A DNA stretch of 64,000 bases, from assembly GCA_035448825.1 (NCBI GenBank), contig DAOTJS010000013.1, forward strand, positions 4,057-68,056. The letters run 5' to 3'. Under the pieces are notes generated by a model. That model ran no database searches and had not been told where the DNA came from. It saw only the letters and a program-made list of their open reading frames with translations. Made by a program: the position numbers and the translations under genes. The DNA is from JAGNGI01 sp035448825 (GTDB taxonomy: Bacteria; Fidelibacterota; UBA2242). The stretch's first letter is position 1. Each line of letters starts with the position of its first letter. This document shows, in pieces, positions 53,340 through 62,538 of this stretch.

Positions 53340-55706
53340 TTACAGATTTTCGGTAACCCGTCGCGACTCTCTAGAATAATGATAGAATTCTTCAGGCGTT
53401 AACTCTTTTATGAAAACCAATCCGTGCGTGGCGCGTAAACGGGGGTGTTCATTTTTAATAAAAAAATCACGTCCCAGACAAGTCTTGATTTTCAAATACT
53501 GATCAACCTGAATTTTGCGAGCCAACCGGCAGAATGGGCCATCGAATTCCCAGCTAGGGAAACTGGCTGATCTTTGGGAGCCAAAACTTTCCATAAAAGC
53601 GTTTTCCATAATCGCCATCGAGTTTAGGCTGACCGGTACGTAAATATTAGCGCTGGCGGGATGAAAACGGTGCCAAACGTTGCGATAGCCCCAAATTCTT
53701 AAATTGGAAATATCTTGCTCTTTTTCATAGAGTTTGAGCGCTTCAGTGATGGCTTGCAGAACTTTGTAATGAGTGTCAGGGCCACTGCCTTCGGGATCGA
53801 GAGCTACCGTGATGACGGTTGGCTTTATTTTTTTCATTAGTTGATAAATAGGAAGGACATCGCGATCCAACGTTGGTTCCTCTGAAAAAATATCGCCTTT
53901 ATAGAAACCTAAGCGAAGGTGGAAGACATTATTGCTATTAAAACCGAAATAACCCCAGAGGACGTCGGCTTCCCATTCTCGAATCATTCCCTTTAATTTC
54001 TGAACGTGGGCGATGTCTTTTTTGCCGGGGTATTGAGTGGCGCAATAATTGATTAATTCGCTGATGCGGTCTTTGAGGTAAATGATGTTATTTTCCTCGT
54101 AGATTTCGGTCAAAATGGATAGCAGTCGGCGCGATTCGGCTTCGGTTTTTTTCTTGATATCATAAAGAGCGACTCCGTCGAGATACAAATTCACGTCCCG
54201 GTTGCGAGCAGCAGTGTTGGCCGGATCGAAATAGTTTTCTCGCAATAAAGCCTGAAAAGTAGGGGTATCTATCAAATTTTGCAGATTTTTCAAGCGCTCC
54301 AGTACATAGGAATTAGTCACGGCATTAAAACCACTGGTCAGATAGGTGAAATAATGCTTATTCTTAGGATTTCTGACCAAATGAACGATGTAGGGGAGAT
54401 AGCCGAGCATTTCATCATCATGATGAGGTGAAGTGTGCATAAAGACTTCATTTTCCAGATTTAAAATACCGCGATCTATGCGCTCGATAATGGATTTGTG
54501 CAAATTACTACCGATTTCGATAGGCGTTTGCTTCGTGTGCTTAAGAATCAATTTGGTAAATCGGTCGGAATTAAAATCCGCAAGAGTTAAGTCGGTGAGT
54601 TTTTTATTTTTACATAGAGTAAGATTAATAACGGCTTTCTCGATTGTTTTCAGTTCTAATTTGGGCGACATTACCAGTTTTTCATATCGTCTTTCCACTA
54701 GTTTGCTGGCTGCGCCTTCTGTAAGGTAAAAGCGAGCGTTAGGTAATTTTTGCAAAACGGTAGCTGGATACTGAATTGAAGGAGAATTCTGGATGGAATC
54801 GCGCACGATATTGGCTTTAGCCTGACCGGCGGCGATGATAATTGCTGTAGCGTCCTTATTATAAGTAATTGTATCAAGGCCGATAGTTATCACCAGGCGT
54901 TTGCGGGCGATTTCGATCCCACCGAGGTCGCTCGCCGCGGCGGCTTGTGTTTCGTAATTAGTTTCAATCAGACGGGTTGTCGAAAAATGATCACTACCGC
55001 GAATATTGAAGCCGATATGACCATCCGGTCCTATGCCACCCAGAAAAAAGCCAATTCCGCCCAAAGCACGGATCTTGCTCTCGTAATTGACACAGAATTG
55101 ATCGGTTCGTTCAATTGTTTCTTTCTGCAATTCTTCAATAGGATTTTTTGCCCAGCGCGTTCGCAAACTCAAGTCGGCTTTCTCATCGCCAAAAATTTCG
55201 GCAATACTTAGATCGTTAGCCGTGCCAATTTCATAAAGGTTGATGAATAGAGCCTTCTCCGGGTCTAAACCGAAATTCTTGATGTAGTATTTTTGAATGT
55301 AGTAGTAAAAACTATTCTGCTGATTAGGATCAATCGGGTAAAATTCGTCAATCTGGACAAAATGCAGACGGGCCATATCCGGTCGGCGAGCTGGATCAAT
55401 TTCCACCATTTCCAGATCCTTAATGACCTCAGCTGAGTGCCAATTGGATAAATAATACCCCACCCACTTAATAAAGTGTTCGGGAGTTTTACCGGTCGGC
55501 AGGGCAATTACTCCGTCGGGATTATTTTGTACCCATTCTAAAAAGCGGAGTGCAGTCAATTGACCGAGCATCGGGAAATTCGCCACTTGGACTACCGGGA
55601 TTTTCTCAGTTGGAGGATAAATGAATTGTCGGCCGGAAAGGCGGAGAAAGTATTGTTCTACACTGGAAGTTGGTGTGGGTCTATTTTTAGCTTTTTTGGA
55701 TGGCAT
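53340..55706 (-). CDS. Glucosamine-6-phosphate deaminase-PIG-L (LmbE) deacetylase-like fusion
   Basis: The protein is 788 aa from the ATG at 55706, which has a GGGAAA site; the TTG 24 bases upstream is less likely. The N-terminal NagB-type domain (about residues 40-330) has ALPTGKTPEHFIKW, VQIDEFYPIDPNQQNSF and GIGPDGHIGFNIRGSDHFS. The C-terminal half holds a PIG-L/LmbE metal-binding motif, HTSPHHDDEMLGYL (about 430), with a further GSGPDTHYKVL His. Such fusions are known in the Bacteroidetes group. It may deacetylate and deaminate amino-sugar phosphates in amino-sugar turnover; whether both sites act is unknown. Confidence 0.87.
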   Translation of the reverse strand: MPSKKAKNRPTPTSSVEQYFLRLSGRQFIYPPTEKIPVVQVANFPMLGQLTALRFLEWVQNNPDGVIALPTGKTPEHFIKWVGYYLSNWHSAEVIKDLEMVEIDPARRPDMARLHFVQIDEFYPIDPNQQNSFYYYIQKYYIKNFGLDPEKALFINLYEIGTANDLSIAEIFGDEKADLSLRTRWAKNPIEELQKETIERTDQFCVNYESKIRALGGIGFFLGGIGPDGHIGFNIRGSDHFSTTRLIETNYETQAAAASDLGGIEIARKRLVITIGLDTITYNKDATAIIIAAGQAKANIVRDSIQNSPSIQYPATVLQKLPNARFYLTEGAASKLVERRYEKLVMSPKLELKTIEKAVINLTLCKNKKLTDLTLADFNSDRFTKLILKHTKQTPIEIGSNLHKSIIERIDRGILNLENEVFMHTSPHHDDEMLGYLPYIVHLVRNPKNKHYFTYLTSGFNAVTNSYVLERLKNLQNLIDTPTFQALLRENYFDPANTAARNRDVNLYLDGVALYDIKKKTEAESRRLLSILTEIYEENNIIYLKDRISELINYCATQYPGKKDIAHVQKLKGMIREWEADVLWGYFGFNSNNVFHLRLGFYKGDIFSEEPTLDRDVLPIYQLMKKIKPTVITVALDPEGSGPDTHYKVLQAITEALKLYEKEQDISNLRIWGYRNVWHRFHPASANIYVPVSLNSMAIMENAFMESFGSQRSASFPSWEFDGPFCRLARKIQVDQYLKIKTCLGRDFFIKNEHPRLRATHGLVFIKELTPEEFYHYSRESRRVTENL

Positions 55707-55872
55707 TTTTGTTTCCCGTCCGATAGTCAATTTTGTATTTATTGATATTTCATTTCCATTTCGAAATTTACCTTATTTTTGGCGGTTTGACAATTATTCG
55801 CATTGCAATTGAAAGAGTGCTTTTAAGTGCTTATAAATACGACTAGGAAACTATTTACTGGGAGGTTGTCAT

Positions 55873-55892
55873 AATGCATGATTGCATGATTG
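55873..55892. repeat. Octamer repeat CAATCATG, copy 2, inverted
   Basis: The reverse complement of these 20 bases is identical to 49849-49868. Confidence 0.7.
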
Positions 55893-55969
55893 GATTTCAG
55901 GTGTCAGATTTTTGTTATTAATACATTGACGAATCAAATAATGCTTTTATTTCTAGAATTATAAATCGA

Positions 55970-56046
55970 AAAAATCTTGTCCCGCCGAGCGGGACTCGCT
56001 CTTCTGAGACTCCTCCGGAGCCTTTGGGTTTAATCTTGTCAAAAAT
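55970..56046. repeat. Roughly 75-bp intergenic element, copy A
   Basis: The element contains the hairpin GTCCCGCCGAGCGGGAC (55979-55995) and ends with AATCTTGTCAAAAA. It matches the reverse complement of 60133-60208 over about 75 bases with scattered mismatches, so the two copies flank nusB and secA in inverted orientation. Confidence 0.75.
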
Positions 56047-56164
56047 GTCTTTCGCCTGTTTCGCGGACTATAAAAATTCGGTTTTGAGAAAAATTGTATA
56101 TTGCCCTAAAAATGCTGTAAATTTTGACGTTGTTATTTGTTATGGTTAAGGATCTATTAAGACG

Positions 56165-56626
56165 ATGAGAGAAAGACGAGCCGCACGCGAATTGGCTCTA
56201 CAAGCCTTATATGCGGAAGAGTTAACGGATTACCCTCTGGCTCAGGTAATTGAAGATGTGATAGAGAATTCTGAGCTTCAGGATGAGTTAAAGACTTTTG
56301 CCAAGGATTTATTCATCGCGGCGGCTACTCACCGGGATGAGCTGGATAAAATAATTAAAGAAAAATCAGAAAACTGGGATTTTGAACGGATCGCGATCAT
56401 CGATCGTTTAGCAATTCGAATGGCGCTTAGCGAATTCAAATATTTCAATGATATTCCGCCAAAAGTATCCATTTCGGAAGCTATTGAAATTGCCAAAATA
56501 TATTCTACCGACGATAGTAGCGCTTTTGTTAATGGAATTCTGGATGCTGTCCTGCACGATATTGGCGATACTTTGGCTTATAAACTAAAACAGCCTGAAA
56601 CCAAAGCGGCTACCAAAGAAGAATAA
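56165..56626 (+). CDS. nusB: Transcription antitermination factor NusB
   Basis: The 153-aa all-helical protein starts with RERRAARELALQALYAEEL and contains WDFERIAIIDRLAIRMALSEF and PPKVSISEAIEIAKIYSTDDSSAFVNGILDAV, the NusB core. It forms the boxA-binding complex with NusE for rRNA antitermination. The start is the ATG at 56165. The secA gene follows after 80 bases on the same strand. Length is normal. Confidence 0.96.
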   Translation: MRERRAARELALQALYAEELTDYPLAQVIEDVIENSELQDELKTFAKDLFIAAATHRDELDKIIKEKSENWDFERIAIIDRLAIRMALSEFKYFNDIPPKVSISEAIEIAKIYSTDDSSAFVNGILDAVLHDIGDTLAYKLKQPETKAATKEE

Positions 56627-56706
56627 TTCCGGAGAATTTGACCAATTTCCGGTGAAAATTTTTAGTGTTTGAATCGTAAACAAAAGATGCATTTTGGTAA
56701 GATAAT

Positions 56707-59700
56707 ATGGGAATAACTACTTATTTAACGAAAATATTCGGGACATCTTCTGACCGTGAGATCAAAAAAATCCTCCCGCTCGTTGATGAAATCAATCGCA
56801 TTTACGCGACCTTAGCTGACCAGCCTATTGAAAAATTACGCGAGCGCACGGCTGAATTCAAAGTTCAGGTTCAAACGGCCCGCGAAGCCGCCCGAATCGA
56901 AGCCGAAGAGTCTGGAATTTCCGAAGAGGAAACCAAAAAGCTTGTTCGAACCGCTGAGCAAAACGCTCTAAATACTATTCTGCCGGAAGCCTTTGCGATG
57001 GTAAAAGAGGTTTGCCGACGTTTGGTAGGTCAAGAGTGGAGCGTCACTGACCAGAAGATCGTCTGGGATATGGTTCCCTACGATGTTCAATTGATTGGGG
57101 CGATTGTTTTGCATCAGGGTAAAATAGCCGAAATGAAAACCGGTGAAGGTAAAACTCTGGTGGCGACAATGCCGGTTTACCTGAATGCTCTAACTGGACG
57201 CGGTGTCCATATTGTGACAGTTAATGATTACTTAGCCCAGCGTGATACTGAATGGATGGGACGAATCTACACCGAACTCGGTTTGACGGTCGGCTGTATT
57301 CTTAACTGGATGGATTCCGAAGAGCGCAAAAAGATGTATGCTTGCGACATTACCTACGGTACAAATAACGAATTCGGTTTCGATTATCTGCGGGACAATA
57401 TGGCTCTTTCGGCTGAAGAGCAAGTGCAACGAGAGTATTATTATGCCATTGTGGACGAGGTTGACAATATTTTAATAGATGAAGCCCGTACGCCGCTGAT
57501 AATTTCGGGACCGGTTCAGAGTTCACGGCATGAAAAATTTGATGAACTCAATCCGGCCGTCGGTACAATTGTGCGTTATCAACGTGATAAAGTAACGGAA
57601 ATCCTGAGTCGTTTTCCAGATTCGCCGGAATCCATTCCGGAAAAAGATTATGCTCAATTTGCGCGTCAGTTATATATTGCTTCTCAAGGAATGCCCAAGA
57701 ATCGGCGTCTGCGCAAATTACTAGAAGAACCGGGCTATCAGAAAATGTTACAAAGTGGTGAGAAGGAATATTTACAGCTCACAAATGCTATGACTGGTTC
57801 ATCAGTTAGTCAGGATGAATTTTTTAAGGATTTATACTACTTTATTGATGAAAAAAATAATAATATTACGTTGACACCTGCTGGTGAAGAAAAACTGGCT
57901 ACCCTATTAGGAATCAGGCTTGATGAATTGGTAATTCCTGATCTGGCTGAGGAATTTGTGAAAATTGACGAGAATCCGGAAATAGATGCGCTCGAAAAGG
58001 AAAAGCGCAAGATGGAGCTTGATACTCAGCATTCGGAAATCTCTGACCGCTACCACAATATTTCGCAATTGCTCCGAGCCTATACCTTATTTGAAAAGGA
58101 TGTCGAGTATGTCATCCAGGACGGCAAAGTCCTGATCGTGGATGAATTCACTGGCCGGATTCTACCGGGACGACGCTATAGTGACGGATTACATCAAGCC
58201 ATCGAAGCTAAGGAAAGGGTCCAGGTTGAAGCCGAAACCCAGACTTTTGCGACGATTACCCTCCAAAATTACTTCAGGATGTATGAAAAATTGGCGGGAA
58301 TGACCGGCACCGCCGCGACCGAATCAGCGGAGTTTGCCGATATTTACAAATTAGAAGTTGTGGTTATTCCGACCAATAAGCCCTGTATCCGAGTAGACCA
58401 CGAAGATCAAGTCTATAAAACCCGTCGTGAAAAATACAATGCGATTATTAATGAAATTGAAACTTCCTTCCGGCGTGGCCAACCGGTTTTGGTTGGTACT
58501 ATCAGCGTCGAGGTTTCCGAGACAATTAGCCGGATGTTGAAACGACGCGGCATTCCGCATAACGTATTGAATGCTAAAAATCATAAACGCGAGGCTGAAA
58601 TCGTGGCCCGAGCCGGGGAACGAAGTGCTGTTACGATTGCTACTAATATGGCTGGACGTGGTACCGATATTAAGTTAGGGCCGGGAGTTGTTGAACTGGG
58701 AGGACTTTATATCATCGGTACGGAGCGCCATGAATCCCGCCGCATTGATTTGCAATTGCGCGGTCGTAGCGGACGGCAGGGCGATCCGGGAGCATCGCGC
58801 TTTTTCCTTTCACTCGAAGACGATTTAATGCGACTTTTCAATAGCGAGCGCATTGCGGCGATTATGGACCGGCTCGGTATCGAAGAAGGTCAGGTCATTA
58901 CTCATCCGATGGTCACCCGCTCGATCGAACGGGCTCAAAGGCGAGTTGAGGAACGCAATTTCAGTATTCGCAAGAATTTGCTGGAATATGATAATGTAAT
59001 GAATCATCAGCGCGAAATTATCTATGCCCGTCGCAATTATGCTCTAAAAGGCAGCGATCCTAAAGGTGAATTGTATAACATACTCGAGGATTGGACGGAC
59101 GAGCTGGTCGAAAAATACAGCACTCAGGTTAAAGAATCTGGCGATTGGCCATGGGCAGAATTGCGGATGGAACTTACTACAAGCCTGGGAATTGATTTAG
59201 CCCCCGATGAATTATCCGAATATACGCCTGAGGTGATTAAACGAACTATAATTGATCGTGCCAAACAATATTACGAAAAGAAAGAAAAAATTTTCGGCGC
59301 CGAGCAAATGCGCTTTCTGGAACGCTTTATAATGTTGCGTACCATTGACGAAAAATGGCGCGATCACCTCTATGCTATGGATCAACTCAAAGAAGGAATA
59401 AACTGGCGGGCTTACGGCCAAAAGGATCCTCTGTTGGAATACAAAGGCGAAGCTTTCGATGCTTTTGTGCAAATGGTGAATGACATTAATCAACAAACTT
59501 TGCGACTCTGTTTCCGAGCGCAAATTGGCGGCCCGCAACCCGAGACTCGGCAGGTTCGGCGTCCTTCGGCGATGCGTTTAATGCACCAGCAAGCCGATGG
59601 AATGGGTTTTGTCCCAGGAATGCAATCAGAGACCGAAGAACAGCCGCAATACGTTACTAATGACGGACAGCAGGCAAAAATTCGTCCGGTGCGAGTTGAA

Positions 59701-59778
59701 GCCAAAGTTGGCCGCAATGATCCCTGTCCCTGCGGTAGCGGGAAAAAATATAAATATTGCCATGGCGCTGGTAACTGA
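56707..59778 (+). CDS. secA: Protein translocase ATPase subunit SecA, long form
   Basis: The 1023-aa motor drives Sec secretion. Key motifs are Walker A MKTGEGKTLVA (about residue 145), DEVDNILIDEARTPLIISG, GRSGRQGDPGASRFFLSLED and a C-terminal SEC-C zinc site, GRNDPCPCGSGKKYKYCHG. An insertion of more than 100 residues follows the DEAD-type region (about 275-420), as in long SecA of Bacteroidetes and relatives; E. coli SecA is 901 aa. The start is an ATG with a weak ribosome binding site. It ends at a spacer full of repeats. Confidence 0.97.
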   Translation: MGITTYLTKIFGTSSDREIKKILPLVDEINRIYATLADQPIEKLRERTAEFKVQVQTAREAARIEAEESGISEEETKKLVRTAEQNALNTILPEAFAMVKEVCRRLVGQEWSVTDQKIVWDMVPYDVQLIGAIVLHQGKIAEMKTGEGKTLVATMPVYLNALTGRGVHIVTVNDYLAQRDTEWMGRIYTELGLTVGCILNWMDSEERKKMYACDITYGTNNEFGFDYLRDNMALSAEEQVQREYYYAIVDEVDNILIDEARTPLIISGPVQSSRHEKFDELNPAVGTIVRYQRDKVTEILSRFPDSPESIPEKDYAQFARQLYIASQGMPKNRRLRKLLEEPGYQKMLQSGEKEYLQLTNAMTGSSVSQDEFFKDLYYFIDEKNNNITLTPAGEEKLATLLGIRLDELVIPDLAEEFVKIDENPEIDALEKEKRKMELDTQHSEISDRYHNISQLLRAYTLFEKDVEYVIQDGKVLIVDEFTGRILPGRRYSDGLHQAIEAKERVQVEAETQTFATITLQNYFRMYEKLAGMTGTAATESAEFADIYKLEVVVIPTNKPCIRVDHEDQVYKTRREKYNAIINEIETSFRRGQPVLVGTISVEVSETISRMLKRRGIPHNVLNAKNHKREAEIVARAGERSAVTIATNMAGRGTDIKLGPGVVELGGLYIIGTERHESRRIDLQLRGRSGRQGDPGASRFFLSLEDDLMRLFNSERIAAIMDRLGIEEGQVITHPMVTRSIERAQRRVEERNFSIRKNLLEYDNVMNHQREIIYARRNYALKGSDPKGELYNILEDWTDELVEKYSTQVKESGDWPWAELRMELTTSLGIDLAPDELSEYTPEVIKRTIIDRAKQYYEKKEKIFGAEQMRFLERFIMLRTIDEKWRDHLYAMDQLKEGINWRAYGQKDPLLEYKGEAFDAFVQMVNDINQQTLRLCFRAQIGGPQPETRQVRRPSAMRLMHQQADGMGFVPGMQSETEEQPQYVTNDGQQAKIRPVRVEAKVGRNDPCPCGSGKKYKYCHGAGN

Positions 59779-59830
59779 CCGGTAGGCTTTTCTCATAATT
59801 TATAATTCTATAATTCATAATATCTATTAT

Positions 59831-59877
59831 CCGAACCAATTTCCGTCATGCCGCAGGCGGGGCTAAATTGGTTTCGG
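59831..59877. repeat. AACCAATTT-armed hairpin element, copy 2
   Basis: CCGAACCAATTT pairs with AAATTGGTTTCGG around a GC-rich loop. Its reverse complement matches the core of 51642-51692. Confidence 0.8.
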
Positions 59878-60132
59878 CGCAACTTTCCGGCTTCTAATAT
59901 TGACTGACAAACCAGTGATAAAGAAATATAGAATTAAATTCAATTCCCAATATTTGTTTGAATTTTTTGACTAAAATTAATTTTAGAAATACGTTGAACC
60001 TCACCAAGGTAAAAAGATTTTTAGGATAGATAATTTCTACAAAACTTAAAGCCCTACGGACTAGTTGGGAATCTATGATTTTTAGACAAGTGTTCCCCTC
60101 GTAGCGGTCAAGGTATTGTAGAACGGTTGAGT

Positions 60133-60208
60133 TTTTTAGACAGGATAGATTCCGAGGGTTCCAAAGGAGTCTCTGAAGAGGGAGTCCCGCTCGGCGGGAC
60201 AAGATTTT
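60133..60208. repeat. Roughly 75-bp intergenic element, copy B, inverted
   Basis: It is the inverted partner of 55970-56046, containing the hairpin GTCCCGCTCGGCGGGAC (60184-60200). It sits between two modules that share TTTTTAGACAAG and CGTAGCGGT (about 60075-60110 and 60214-60290). Confidence 0.75.
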
Positions 60209-60407
60209 TTTATTTTTAGACAAGATTAACAGGATTGACAGGATTTTTTTTCTTTTTTCTGGTACCGCGTAGCGGTTTAAGTCTTGTAGAGAAAAAAACT
60301 AAAACAGATTAAATTACATAAGTATAAGGTCACGATTTTTACACGGTTATCATTGTTAATCACTTTGGAAAATCACAGACTGGCGGTTAAATTTGGACGT
60401 TTTTTGA

Positions 60408-60490
60408 GCCGCGGTGGCGGAATTGGCAGACGCGCTGGACTTAGGATCCAGTCCTTAATGGGGGTGCGAGTTCAAATCTCGCCCGCGGCA
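60408..60490 (+). tRNA. tRNA-Leu, anticodon TAG
   Basis: The 83-base sequence folds as a type II tRNA. The acceptor GCCGCGG pairs with CCGCGGC (60483-60489), discriminator A. The D-arm is GGCGGAATTGGCAGACGCG, the anticodon stem-loop CTGGA-CTTAGGA-TCCAG gives anticodon TAG, there is a long variable arm, and the T-arm is GCGAGTTCAAATCTCGC. A terminal CCA is not encoded. It lies 37 bases upstream of tig. Confidence 0.97.
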
Positions 60491-60527
60491 CTTTTAAATT
60501 GAAAATTGTAAAAATATAGGAAATTTG

Positions 60528-61793
60528 ATGAAAGCAGAATTGGTAAACAGCACAGCAATCGAGAAGACAGTTAAAGTTGTGGTTGACTGGGACGAAATTG
60601 CCGACGATTATGCGACATTATTTAGTGATTTGCGTCGCGATTTGAAAATTGATGGTTTCCGCCAGGGCAAAGTGCCGGAAAGTTTGGCTAAACGCTTGCT
60701 CAAGCCTAAAATTTTCGTAAACTTTACTAATCAGGTTATCGAAAAAACTCATAAGCAAGCTCTAGAAGAGGTTGGGATTGGCGATTATCTTGATTTGCAC
60801 ATTGTTGACCTGGATTTCGATGAAAATCAGCCTTTCAATTATACCATTAAAGCCGAAAATGACCCTGAAATTGCTCTGCCTGATTATAAAAAGGGCATCA
60901 AAATTTCGCATAACGAATATATAGTTGATCCAGAAACAGTTGACCGTTACATCGAGGATTTCTTGGAAAATCAGGCTGAAGTGCAGGAAGTTTTCGATGG
61001 AGCTCAGGATGGCGATTTTCTCGTGGCTGATTTACAGGCTTTGGATGAAAGCGACATACCGCTAATTGGCAAACGCCTGCCCGATCGGCTAATTAAAGTC
61101 GGTGAAGGGATTTTTGGAGGCAAGGAAGCCGGAAATTTGATCGGGGTCAAAGCCGGTGACAGTGTTAATATCAATGTGAAATCTTCGTCCGGCAAGCCAC
61201 TGAAATATTTGATAGACGTTAAACGAGTCGAAAAACATACCTTGCCGGAGCTTACCGATGAATTAGTTAAAAGTCAGGTAGATGGTATTGAAACCGTGGC
61301 GGAATTTCGGCAGCGAATTACGGAAAACCTGCAATATAAATGGAACCAGCGAGCTCAAGAAGAATTAGATCAAGCTCTTGCCGATTATTTTATTGAAAAT
61401 ACGAAATTTGATATCCCGCCTTACCGAATCAATTCCTATCTGGATAGTTTAATCGAAAAAATGAAGGAAAATCCCAAAAACAAAACTATTGATGAAGCCA
61501 AAATCAGGGAAGAATATTTACCAATTGCCGAAAAAAATATCCGCTGGTATCTTATCCAACGGGCTATTGGGAAGCAGGAGGATATTCAAGTAAGTGAAGA
61601 TGAAATCCAATCGGAGATAGATAAAATCCTGCAAAGTGTGCCGGAAGAACAGAAGGAGTTTGCTGAACAATTTTACCGTAACTCCCATAGTCGGTTGGAG
61701 ATTAAAGTGGATTTGATAGATCGCAAGATTCTTGATCATATCCATAATTTTATTAAAGAGAAAAAAGTAACCGTTCATACTGAGTCCTTATAA
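60528..61793 (+). CDS. tig: Trigger factor chaperone
   Basis: The protein is 421 aa from the ATG at 60528, which has AGGAAA upstream; a TTG three bases earlier is not needed. The N-terminal ribosome-binding domain carries IDGFRQGKVPESLAKRLL. A PPIase FKBP-like middle domain (about residues 150-240) and a C-terminal helical chaperone domain follow. It catches nascent chains at the ribosome exit. It lies in the common tig-clpP order, with clpP 16 bases downstream. Confidence 0.94.
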   Translation: MKAELVNSTAIEKTVKVVVDWDEIADDYATLFSDLRRDLKIDGFRQGKVPESLAKRLLKPKIFVNFTNQVIEKTHKQALEEVGIGDYLDLHIVDLDFDENQPFNYTIKAENDPEIALPDYKKGIKISHNEYIVDPETVDRYIEDFLENQAEVQEVFDGAQDGDFLVADLQALDESDIPLIGKRLPDRLIKVGEGIFGGKEAGNLIGVKAGDSVNINVKSSSGKPLKYLIDVKRVEKHTLPELTDELVKSQVDGIETVAEFRQRITENLQYKWNQRAQEELDQALADYFIENTKFDIPPYRINSYLDSLIEKMKENPKNKTIDEAKIREEYLPIAEKNIRWYLIQRAIGKQEDIQVSEDEIQSEIDKILQSVPEEQKEFAEQFYRNSHSRLEIKVDLIDRKILDHIHNFIKEKKVTVHTESL

Positions 61794-61809
61794 TAAAAGG
61801 GAGGATAAG

Positions 61810-62415
61810 ATGAAAACCAAAGGTCAAACTTATGTTCCATTCGTTATTGAGCAGACTGAGCGGGGTGAGCGTTCGTACGATATTTACTCGCGTTTGCTCA
61901 AGGAACGCATTATATTTCTTGGATCAGCCATTGATGATCATGTAGCAAATCTGATAATCGCCCAGTTGCTTTTTTTAGCGGCTGAAGATGCTAAGAAAGA
62001 CGTTTATTTATATATAAATAGCCCGGGAGGCTCGATTACGGCCGGGATGGCAATTCTGGATACGATGAATTACATCAAGCCGGATATGGTAACAATTTGT
62101 CTCGGTATGGCGGCCAGCATGGCGGCAGTTTTACTCGCCAACGGTACCAAAGGCAAACGCCAGGCTTTGCCCAATTCGCGCATTATGATTCATCAACCGT
62201 TGGGTGGCGTGGAAGGCCAAGCCAGCGATATCGAAATTCACGCTCGTGAAATTATTCGTTTGAAGGAAAATACGAATCGAATCTTGGCCGAACTCACTGG
62301 CCAACCGCTTGAAAAAATAAATCGAGATACTGACCGCAACTATTTTATGTCGAGTGCAGAAGCCCTTGAATATGGGATAATTGACGAAATTTTACCAGCG
62401 CGGGCAAAAAAATAA
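61810..62415 (+). CDS. clpP: ATP-dependent Clp protease proteolytic subunit
   Basis: The 201-aa serine peptidase has Ser103 in LGMAASMAAVLL, His128 in NSRIMIHQPLGG and Asp173 in NRDTDRNYFM, the catalytic triad. It forms the tetradecameric ClpP chamber that works with ClpX/ClpA. GGGAGG precedes the ATG at 61810. Unlike in many bacteria, clpX does not follow; a receptor gene comes next on the same strand. Confidence 0.97.
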   Translation: MKTKGQTYVPFVIEQTERGERSYDIYSRLLKERIIFLGSAIDDHVANLIIAQLLFLAAEDAKKDVYLYINSPGGSITAGMAILDTMNYIKPDMVTICLGMAASMAAVLLANGTKGKRQALPNSRIMIHQPLGGVEGQASDIEIHAREIIRLKENTNRILAELTGQPLEKINRDTDRNYFMSSAEALEYGIIDEILPARAKK

Positions 62416-62419
62416 TGAA

Positions 62420-62443
62420 TTTTTATTCAAAATAGAATAAAAA
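62420..62443. terminator. AT-rich hairpin after clpP
   Basis: Perfect nine-base arms TTTTTATTC and GAATAAAAA surround an AAAATA loop just after the clpP stop. It may act as a weak terminator, but AT-only arms are unstable. Confidence 0.35.
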
Positions 62444-62446
62444 AGC

Positions 62447-62476
62447 TTGACAATACGAAAATAAATTCTTTACATT
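62447..62476 (+). promoter_or_regulatory. Candidate promoter for the TonB-dependent receptor
   Basis: A consensus -35 TTGACA (62447-62452) is followed after 18 bases by TACATT (62471-62476). The receptor ATG lies 63 bases further on, with AAGGAGG just upstream. The position after the clpP hairpin fits an independent transcript. Confidence 0.5.
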
Positions 62477-62538
62477 TACATTGCAGTGAGGTAATGTAAT
62501 TGAACAAACAACAATAGTATTAAAAAAGGAGGAATAGT

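Larger units (their letters stand above)
55731..56164. other. Divergent intergenic region with several repeats
   Basis: This 434-base spacer lies between the divergent NagB-PIG-L and nusB genes. It holds TTTAAGTGCTTATAA (55822-55836), the octamer repeat copy at 55873-55892 and the 75-base element copy at 55970-56046. It must also carry the two promoters, which I could not place with confidence. No open frame of interest was found. Confidence 0.6.
59779..60407. other. Repeat-rich spacer between secA and tRNA-Leu
   Basis: This 629-base spacer holds an AACCAATTT hairpin (59831-59877), a perfect palindrome CTAAAATTAATTTTAG (59971-59986), three TTTTTAGACA-type units (near 60075, 60133 and 60214) and the B copy of the 75-base element. 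A minus-strand open frame at 59894-60223 overlaps the repeats, lacks a plausible ribosome binding site and is not believed. No known structural RNA was recognised. Confidence 0.65.

Noticed and set aside
59894..60223. Minus-strand 109-codon open frame
   Set aside because: It runs through dispersed repeats, has no convincing ribosome binding site and no recognisable protein features.
60070..60300. Structured non-coding RNA (tmRNA, SRP RNA or RNase P)
   Set aside because: None of the conserved cores of these RNAs could be found; repeats explain the structure.
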